A stretch of 64,000 nucleotides of DNA from JAQBVV01 sp965249205 (GTDB taxonomy: Bacteria > Acidobacteriota > Vicinamibacteria > Vicinamibacterales > UBA2999), in the NCBI GenBank assembly GCA_965249205.1, contig CBDFLL010000004.1:956242-1020241 (forward strand). Reading direction: 5' to 3'. The notes below the pieces were generated by a model that was not told where the DNA came from, did no database searches, and saw only the letters and a program-made list of their open reading frames with translations. Of the stretch, positions 58,885 to 64,000 are shown piece by piece (position 1 is the first letter of the stretch; every line of letters starts with the position of its first letter). The position numbers were made by a program, and so were the translations under genes.

Positions 58885-60240
58885 CTAGCTCCGAATAAGC
58901 GCCACCACCTCGTCGCGCTTCGTTTCCATCATTGCCGGTGACGTGGCCTCGAGGTTTAGGCGGAGCAGTGGCTCGGTGTTGGAGGGCCGTACGTTGAAGT
59001 GCCAGTCGGGGTAGTCCACCGACAAGCCGTCCAGATGTGCCAACGTGGCGTCCGTGTAGCGCGCCTCGATCGCTGCGAGCCTTTTCGGCACTTCCTGCAT
59101 CGACGCGAGCTTTGTGTTGATTTCTCCAGAAATGAAATAGCGCTCGCGAAACGGCTGGAGCAGCTCCCGCAGGGACTGATTCTTCCGCGACATGAGTTCG
59201 AGAATGAGCAGGGCTGGAATGAGCCCGTTGTCGGCGTAGTAGAAATCGCGGAAGTAGTAGTGGCCGGTGACCTCGCCGCCGAAGATGGCGTCCTCATCGC
59301 GCATGCGTTTCTTGATAAACGCGTGGCCGACCCTGTTCATCAACGCGCGGCCGTTGTACTTGGCCACGATGTCCTTCACGGCGTGGCTCGCACGCAGGTC
59401 GTACACAATCGTCGAGCCAGGATGCTTCAGGAGGAAGGCCTCAGCGAGCAGCGCGGTCACGAAGTCGCCGGAGATGAATTCGCCGCTGCCGTCGATGAAG
59501 AAGCAGCGGTCCGCATCGCCGTCCCACGCGATGCCGATATCTGCTTGCTGACGGATGACCTCAGCGGTGATGTCCTGACGGTTCGCCTCGATGAGCGGAT
59601 TCGACTCGTGGTTGGGAAAGTTACCGTCGATCTCACAGCAGAGTGCCGTCGTCTTGCAGGGCAGCCGTTCAAAGATGGGCGGCGCGGTAAGACCAGCCAT
59701 GCCGCTTCCGGCGTCGAGCACCACCGAGAAAGGTTTGATCACCGACGGATCGATGAACGACATCACCTTGTCCAAGTAGTCGGGCACCACCTCGCTGGTT
59801 GTGAGCGAGCCACGGCGTGTTGCCGCGGATGGCAGACGCTTGTCGGCGATCATGTCGCGGATATCGCCGATGCCGGCGTCGCCACTCAGTGGTAGCGCGG
59901 CAGCTCGCACCATCTTGACGCCGTTGTATTGCTTCGGGTTGTGCGAGGCCGTGATCTGCGCACCGCCGCCAAGGCCATCGCGGATCACCGCGAAGTACAA
60001 CATGTCGGTGCCCATCATCCCGTAGTCGACGACATCGGTGCCCTGTTCGCGCACGCCGTCGGTAAACGCCGCCGCTAGAGCCGGCGAGGACAGCCGCATG
60101 TCGCGCGACATACCGATCGTGGGTGTCTGCAAATACGCAGCGAACCCACGTCCAATCAGTCGTGCGACGGTTTCGTCGATTTCTTTCGGATATAGGCCAC
60201 GGATGTCGTAGGCCTTGAAGATCTCTGGATTCACACTCAT
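58885..60240 (-). CDS. manB: Phosphomannomutase/phosphoglucomutase
   Basis: 451 aa alpha-D-phosphohexomutase. The four family loops are complete: phosphoserine loop QITASHNPKQYNGVK near residue 98, metal loop IAWDGDADRCFFIDG near 240, sugar loop FGGEVTGHYYFRDFY near 320 and phosphate loop VRPSNTEPLLRLNLEA near 420. It interconverts mannose-6-P and mannose-1-P (and possibly glucose phosphates), feeding the nucleotidyltransferase encoded 2 bp upstream. Together they supply GDP-mannose or a similar sugar nucleotide for envelope glycans. Confidence 0.92.
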   Translation of the reverse strand: MSVNPEIFKAYDIRGLYPKEIDETVARLIGRGFAAYLQTPTIGMSRDMRLSSPALAAAFTDGVREQGTDVVDYGMMGTDMLYFAVIRDGLGGGAQITASHNPKQYNGVKMVRAAALPLSGDAGIGDIRDMIADKRLPSAATRRGSLTTSEVVPDYLDKVMSFIDPSVIKPFSVVLDAGSGMAGLTAPPIFERLPCKTTALCCEIDGNFPNHESNPLIEANRQDITAEVIRQQADIGIAWDGDADRCFFIDGSGEFISGDFVTALLAEAFLLKHPGSTIVYDLRASHAVKDIVAKYNGRALMNRVGHAFIKKRMRDEDAIFGGEVTGHYYFRDFYYADNGLIPALLILELMSRKNQSLRELLQPFRERYFISGEINTKLASMQEVPKRLAAIEARYTDATLAHLDGLSVDYPDWHFNVRPSNTEPLLRLNLEATSPAMMETKRDEVVALIRS

Positions 60241-60242
60241 TG

Positions 60243-61301
60243 TCAGGCTCGGGTGTAGTCAGTCAGCGTCGTTCTATCGCCAAGCACCGTCCCGCCGTCA
60301 ACGGTGACGCCGTGCCCGATGTGGCAGTGCCGTCCCACGATGGCGTCGCGTACTAAGGCCTCGCCGTTCACGCGGCAGTGGGGCCAGAGAATCGAGCCCT
60401 CGATCGACGCGCCCGCTTCGACGTGCGTCCGCCGACCGATCACGGCATAAGGGCCGACGCGCGCACCGGACTTCACGACGGCTCCCTCGTCGACGAAGCA
60501 CGGGCCCTCCAGCGTTGCGCCGTCCTCGACCGTCGCATCAGGTGCCACTGACACGCGCGGGGCAGGGAGGTTCAGAAACGGCGCCGTCGCGTAGCGCCCA
60601 TCCATGATGTCGCGGTGGACATCGGTGTATTTCTCAGGCGTGCCGATATCAATCCAGTAGCCGTCGTAGATGTAGGCCACAAATGTCTCACCTCGCTCAA
60701 CCAGCGATGGAAAGTAGCTTCGCTCGATCGAGCAGGGCTCATTGCTCGGCATCCGCTCAAAGGTGTCGGGTTCGAGTACGTAGATGCCCGCATTGATGTG
60801 GTTGGTCGTGATGCGATCGGCCTCCGGCTTCTCAAGAAAGCGCTGGACGTTGCCGTCGGTGTCGGTTTCCACGAGGCCGTAGGCACTAGGATTGTCGACT
60901 GGCGTCAGCACGATCGTCGCCCGAGCCCTGCGCTCCCTGTGGAGGGCGATGACGGCGGCCAGATCGATCTGCGTAAGCACGTCGCCGTTGAAAACAACGA
61001 CCGGGTCAGACACGTTGCCAGCCGCGTATTTCACCGCGCCGCCTGTGCCGAGCGGCTCGGGTTCGACGACATACCGGAGCGGTATGCCCAGCGTCGTGCC
61101 GTCGCCGAGGATCTCTTCGATGCGTCCCGGTTGATAGTTCAGACTCAGAATGACCTCGTCGATTTCAGGAATTTGTCGCAGGAGGTCGATCTGATACTGA
61201 AGAAAGGGCCGATTGAAGATCGGCACGATCGGTTTGGGGGTGTGAATCGTAAGCGGCCGCAGGCGAGTCCCCTTGCCCCCGGCCAACAGGATGGCCTTCA
61301 T
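60243..61301 (-). CDS. NDP-sugar pyrophosphorylase / mannose-1-phosphate guanylyltransferase-like
   Basis: 352 aa from MKAILLAGGKGTRLRPLTIH, the nucleotide-binding signature with the catalytic Lys near KPIVPIFNRP. Then VVFNGDVLTQIDL (metal Asp), RFLEKPEA and YWIDIGTPEKY. The C-terminal 110 residues are a left-handed beta helix of hexapeptides (VSVAPDATVEDGATLEGPCF). This matches the ManC/GlmU-like two-domain group; the base and sugar are not certain, but pairing with manB favours GDP-mannose. It is divergent from pgsA with under 50 bp between starts. Confidence 0.88.
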   Translation of the reverse strand: MKAILLAGGKGTRLRPLTIHTPKPIVPIFNRPFLQYQIDLLRQIPEIDEVILSLNYQPGRIEEILGDGTTLGIPLRYVVEPEPLGTGGAVKYAAGNVSDPVVVFNGDVLTQIDLAAVIALHRERRARATIVLTPVDNPSAYGLVETDTDGNVQRFLEKPEADRITTNHINAGIYVLEPDTFERMPSNEPCSIERSYFPSLVERGETFVAYIYDGYWIDIGTPEKYTDVHRDIMDGRYATAPFLNLPAPRVSVAPDATVEDGATLEGPCFVDEGAVVKSGARVGPYAVIGRRTHVEAGASIEGSILWPHCRVNGEALVRDAIVGRHCHIGHGVTVDGGTVLGDRTTLTDYTRA

Positions 61302-61343
61302 GACAACCACCGATCTTACTCGATGATAGAATTGGCCCCCTCG

Positions 61344-61940
61344 ATGAACTTGCCGAACGCGCTGACGCTGGTGCGGATGTTTCTCGTACCACTCCTGGTC
61401 GTCGTGCTGCTGACCGAGTTCGAGGGGCGCCGGATCCTGGGTGTGCCGAAAGAACTTGTTGGTGCGGCGATTTTCGCGATCGCCTCGTTGACGGATTGGC
61501 TCGACGGATATCTGGCTCGACGCCGTCGTCAGGTCACGTGGCTCGGACAGATGCTCGATCCGATCGCCGATAAACTCCTGACGTCTGCGGCGTTCGTCTC
61601 GCTCGTGCAATTGAACCTGGCGCCGGCGTGGATGGTGGCGCTGATTATCGGGCGCGAGTTTGCCATCACCGGGCTTCGGAGCTTCGCGCATACCCGTGGA
61701 ATTACGATGCCCGCCTCTCCGCTTGGCAAGATCAAGATGGCGTCGCAGGTGACGGCGATCCTGCTGCTGATTCTTGGGTGGGGCCCGCTACCCTGGCTTG
61801 CGCCGATCGGCTACGTGGCACTCTGGGTGGTAATGCTGACGGCGCTGGCCTCAGCCGTGGACTATTGCTTCCGGCTCCAGAGGTTGCTGAACTCGCGCGC
61901 CGAGGACCGCAGCGTCGTGCCTGCGAGGAAGGCCAGCTAG
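61344..61940 (+). CDS. pgsA: CDP-diacylglycerol-glycerol-3-phosphate 3-phosphatidyltransferase
   Basis: 198 aa from MNLPNALTLVRMFLVPLLVV, the usual PgsA start; an in-frame ATG at 61323 would add seven residues. The CDP-alcohol phosphotransferase motif is complete: DWLDGYLARRRRQVTWLGQM then LDPIADK (D-x2-DG-x2-AR-x9-G-x3-D-x3-D). It makes phosphatidylglycerol phosphate in the inner membrane. The stop TAG is the first three bases of a palindromic element, so the last residues (VVPARKAS) may differ from the ancestral end. Confidence 0.92.
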   Translation: MNLPNALTLVRMFLVPLLVVVLLTEFEGRRILGVPKELVGAAIFAIASLTDWLDGYLARRRRQVTWLGQMLDPIADKLLTSAAFVSLVQLNLAPAWMVALIIGREFAITGLRSFAHTRGITMPASPLGKIKMASQVTAILLLILGWGPLPWLAPIGYVALWVVMLTALASAVDYCFRLQRLLNSRAEDRSVVPARKAS

Positions 61941-62187
61941 TGGTCTGGTTGCGAATCAGCTAGCGCGTTTTCGGCCTGTACGTATTGCTCGCATGTGGTA
62001 CTTCCTCGCGCGGCTAGGAGGTGTCACATCCGATCGAAAACGCGTTAGGCATTCGGCCGGCGAAGGCGCTTTTCATGACCGTGTGGCGTTCGAGTAGACG
62101 CAATGCCGAAACACAAAGCTACTCGAAAAGCGCTCTATGCCTCCCGCCTGGCAGCGTTGCTCCTCGGTCACATGCGCCCGGCATGCC
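61938..62187. repeat. Palindromic element A3 (about 250 bp, right terminus missing)
   Basis: Starts TAGTGGTCTGGTTGCGAATC as in A1. Nested pairs are AGCGCGTTTTCGG with CGAAAACGCGTTA, and GGCGCTTTTCATGACCGTGT with CTACTCGAAAAGCGCTC. It then has ATGCCTCCCGCCTGGCAGCG and CACATGCGCCCGGCATGC modules. The right ATTCGCAACCAGACCACTA end is absent. It overlaps the pgsA stop codon. Confidence 0.75.
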
Positions 62188-62212
62188 AGAGGACTAGGAC
62201 CGAGGCTGGGCG

Positions 62213-63028
62213 CTACTTTCTGAGCGCCACGTAGTCGCCGGACATGACCGCGTCGCGGGAGACGGTCACCTGTAGCGTGGAGATCCCAGGTTCGACCTCC
62301 ACCGCGACCGCTTCGCCAAGCTCAACCAGAAAGGTGTCCGGCTCCAGCTTGTCACGGTAGAGAACGAACTGCGCGCCAGCGGCGATGCCGTGGTTGCTAC
62401 CCCGATCGACGACGAAGTAGTCGCCGAGGCCGAAGCTCGTGCGGTTATCACTGCCGGTAATGACACGGCCGTAGTTATCGCGTTGTGCCTCCGGCCGGAG
62501 GATCGAGACCTCAGGCGCCTCCGGTAACACGAACGGTTCGAGATAGTCATTCGGTTCAACCGAATCGCATCCAAACGTCACCGTCGCCAGCGACAGCTCC
62601 TCGTCCACGGCGTAGACGCGGATCCACCCTGACGTGTGAGTGGTGGCTGGATTGTTCCGGCCGACGCCCTCGCGTTCGACGGGCACCGCGCGCCGCGTGA
62701 AGTACTCCTGTCCGACCTCGATTCCGTTGTCAGTTCCGCCGTTGATGACAATCAGATCGCCCGGCGCGAACGTGTAGTGAACAATAGACTCCTGGCTGCC
62801 CGTCACGCGCAGCGGCACTTGCGGTACCTGGTAGGCCACGCTGGGGGCGCACGCCAGCGAAAGCACCTCAGGCGTGAGTCCAGTGGGTACAGGGCTTGGC
62901 GCGCGTTGCGCGAGGACCGGTGCCCCCGCGGTGGCCATCACCACGGCGGCGACCAGAAGTCCGGTGATGCGCAGGCGCGCAAGCGATGCGAAGAGGCGAC
63001 GGCGGGCGATACGGTGATTGATGGTCAT
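62213..63028 (-). CDS. Secreted hypothetical protein
   Basis: 271 aa. Signal region ITGLLVAAVVMATAGAPVLA. The mature protein has two related beta modules: HYTFAPGDLIVINGGTDNGI then EVGQEYFTRR, and TSFGLGDYFVVDRGSNHGIA then AGAQFVLYR, each followed by GE(A)V/ATVTF strands ending in GDYV. This GD..yinrG...Gi..G..f..yR pattern resembles LysM-associated or FlgT-C-like beta barrels; function unknown. Separated from bamD by 47 bp on the same strand, likely one envelope-related unit. Confidence 0.7.
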   Translation of the reverse strand: MTINHRIARRRLFASLARLRITGLLVAAVVMATAGAPVLAQRAPSPVPTGLTPEVLSLACAPSVAYQVPQVPLRVTGSQESIVHYTFAPGDLIVINGGTDNGIEVGQEYFTRRAVPVEREGVGRNNPATTHTSGWIRVYAVDEELSLATVTFGCDSVEPNDYLEPFVLPEAPEVSILRPEAQRDNYGRVITGSDNRTSFGLGDYFVVDRGSNHGIAAGAQFVLYRDKLEPDTFLVELGEAVAVEVEPGISTLQVTVSRDAVMSGDYVALRK

Positions 63029-63075
63029 TGGCAGCTACTCGCAGACGCGCCCTCGCAGGCTCGCCAGTCGATAAG

Positions 63076-63867
63076 TTACTGATTCTTCAGCGCTTCGAGC
63101 CGATCCCGCGCATCATCGAGGTGGTCGCTGCTATCGAATTCCGTCAGCAGCCGCTCGAAATACGGAATCGCTTCAGCGTTCTTATCGGTTCGGGAGAGCG
63201 ACTCCGCCAGATAGAAGTAGACCTGGTCGCGGCCAGTAAACTCTGGGTCGTCGCGAAGCACCTCGCGAAACCGGTCGATCGCGCCGGGATACCACTGAAT
63301 ACGGAAGTAGTGCAGGCCGACCCGAAATGATGCCTCGCTCAGTCGATCGCGGGCGACCCGCCAGTTGGATCTGACCTCGGCGGTCAGGGGACTGTCCGGG
63401 TAATTCTGAAAAAACACGTCAAACTCGACGAGCGCGGCGCCGGTCTCGGTCTGATCGCGTTCCGGCGCCCGCATTTGTTCGAAGTGGGTCATCGCCAGCT
63501 TGTACTGCGCGTAGTCAGCCCGTGCGTGCGTTGGGTACAGCGTCAGAAACTCCTGGAATTCGGCTGTGGCCAACACGCCCGACTCCGCGGAGCCCTCGCC
63601 GAGGTATGAGTCACCGACTCCCAGTTTGGCGTCAGGCCTGAACTCGCTCTGGGGGTAGCCGTCGATGATCTGCTGGAAGTAGGTGCGCGCGTCGAGCCAG
63701 CGCCCCATTTCGAGCGATTCAAGGCCGTGTTCCCACAGGAACTGGTCTGGAGCTGCGGTATCGGGTGGCACAAGCGTCTGGAGGCTCGGCGCGCACGACA
63801 TCATGGTGACAGCCAGTGCCGCCATGATGGCGATGCGCCAGCCTCCGACGGACCTGCGTTCAGTCAT
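63076..63867 (-). CDS. bamD: Outer membrane assembly lipoprotein BamD
   Basis: 263 aa. Lipobox near VTMMSC (Cys about 24), then five TPR-like repeats: QFLWEHGLESLEMGRWLDAR, TYFQQIIDGYPQSEFRPDAK, FQEFLTLYPTHARADYAQYK, FDVFFQNYPDSPLTAEVRSN and a C-terminal YFYLAESLSRTDKNAEAIPY. Length and repeat layout match BamD, the essential partner of BamA. The start overlaps the end of the epimerase gene by 8 nt. Confidence 0.87.
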   Translation of the reverse strand: MTERRSVGGWRIAIMAALAVTMMSCAPSLQTLVPPDTAAPDQFLWEHGLESLEMGRWLDARTYFQQIIDGYPQSEFRPDAKLGVGDSYLGEGSAESGVLATAEFQEFLTLYPTHARADYAQYKLAMTHFEQMRAPERDQTETGAALVEFDVFFQNYPDSPLTAEVRSNWRVARDRLSEASFRVGLHYFRIQWYPGAIDRFREVLRDDPEFTGRDQVYFYLAESLSRTDKNAEAIPYFERLLTEFDSSDHLDDARDRLEALKNQ

Positions 63868-64000
63868 GTCCTGCCGTCATCCAATCGTACTGGGCGCGGA
63901 GCCCTTCTTCCAGCATGGTGGTCGGGCTAAATGCCAGGTCCGCTCTCGCGCGAGTGGTGTCGGCACACGTATCCCGCATGTCGCCCCGCTGTGCCTCAGT
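63860..64000 (-). CDS. NAD-dependent epimerase/dehydratase, C-terminal end (partial)
   Basis: 46 codons entering from the right edge: EAQRGDMRDTCADTTRARAD, LAFSPTTMLEEGLRAQYDWM, TAGHD and stop. The pattern GDM..T.AD...A...L.F.P...LEEGL....W is the C-terminal end of extended SDR sugar epimerases (UDP-glucuronate/glucose 4-epimerase-like). It overlaps bamD and completes a sugar-nucleotide theme at this end of the window. Confidence 0.8.
   Translation of the reverse strand, partial: TEAQRGDMRDTCADTTRARADLAFSPTTMLEEGLRAQYDWMTAGHD

Noticed and set aside
1..64000. CRISPR array, rRNA operon, riboswitch or phage structural genes
   Set aside because: I looked for regularly spaced repeats, rRNA-like sequence and capsid or tail motifs and saw none.

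Overview
The window is GC-rich and looks chromosomal, and it reads like an acidobacterium, most plausibly class Vicinamibacteria. The supporting traits are an Oar-like TonB-dependent receptor with a carboxypeptidase-regulatory domain, several DUF6152-type and other small secreted proteins, a reaction-centre-type cytochrome c, a sulfatase-TPR protein, many secreted metallo-beta-lactamase (MBL) fold proteins, and a complete Gram-negative envelope set (bamD, pgsA, sugar-nucleotide genes). The taxonomic call is an inference from gene content; no rRNA is present.

Layout. 1-5.8 kb: the end of an unknown gene, then a roughly 5.1 kb segment bounded by a 26-bp direct repeat of the 3' end of tRNA-Glu. 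It carries a YkgJ-like protein, DUF3891, a secreted amidase and a lone HigA. 6-10.5 kb: an M23 peptidase, a cupredoxin-like lipoprotein and ctaA-ctaB-DUF420 (heme A and cytochrome oxidase assembly). 10.5-22.2 kb: two near-identical 1,044-bp IS1595-family copies, both in or against a palindromic repeat element. Between them are a sulfatase-TPR protein, a four-gene secreted/cytochrome block, a DASS transporter and an MBL gene whose 3' end was replaced by the IS. 22.2-37.1 kb: a large, mostly minus-strand metabolic locus. It has a TAXI-TRAP transporter and an SSS-type symporter around NeuB-like, dihaem cytochrome, class II aldolase, creatininase, HisD-like, DegT, Tm-1-like and two inositol-monophosphatase-like proteins. 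37.2-45.4 kb: small secreted proteins, three MBL-fold proteins and the TonB receptor. 45.5-49.2 kb: a pentapeptide-repeat protein, then a scrambled molybdenum-hydroxylase (cox/xdh-type) operon with IS5 and TonB-receptor debris. 49.4-53.3 kb: two RidA-family genes, an ISNCY-type element, a probably frameshifted ORF and a truncated tRNA-Leu. 53.5-58.8 kb: a heme-motif beta-propeller-like protein, an amidohydrolase, a truncated esterase-like gene fused to a frameshifted tyrosine recombinase, and tRNA-Gly. 58.9-64 kb: phosphomannomutase, a sugar-nucleotidyltransferase, pgsA, an unknown secreted protein, bamD and the end of an epimerase gene.

Three points stand out. First, a family of modular palindromic intergenic elements (about 120-350 bp) has terminal TAG..CTA; in three cases the element's first three bases are the stop codon of the upstream gene. 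Second, all three tRNA loci carry an integration scar. Third, the 22-37 kb locus has a gene combination that I cannot match to a known pathway. It has two uptake systems, an HpsN-type HisD homologue and a HisN-like phosphatase, without any other histidine gene.
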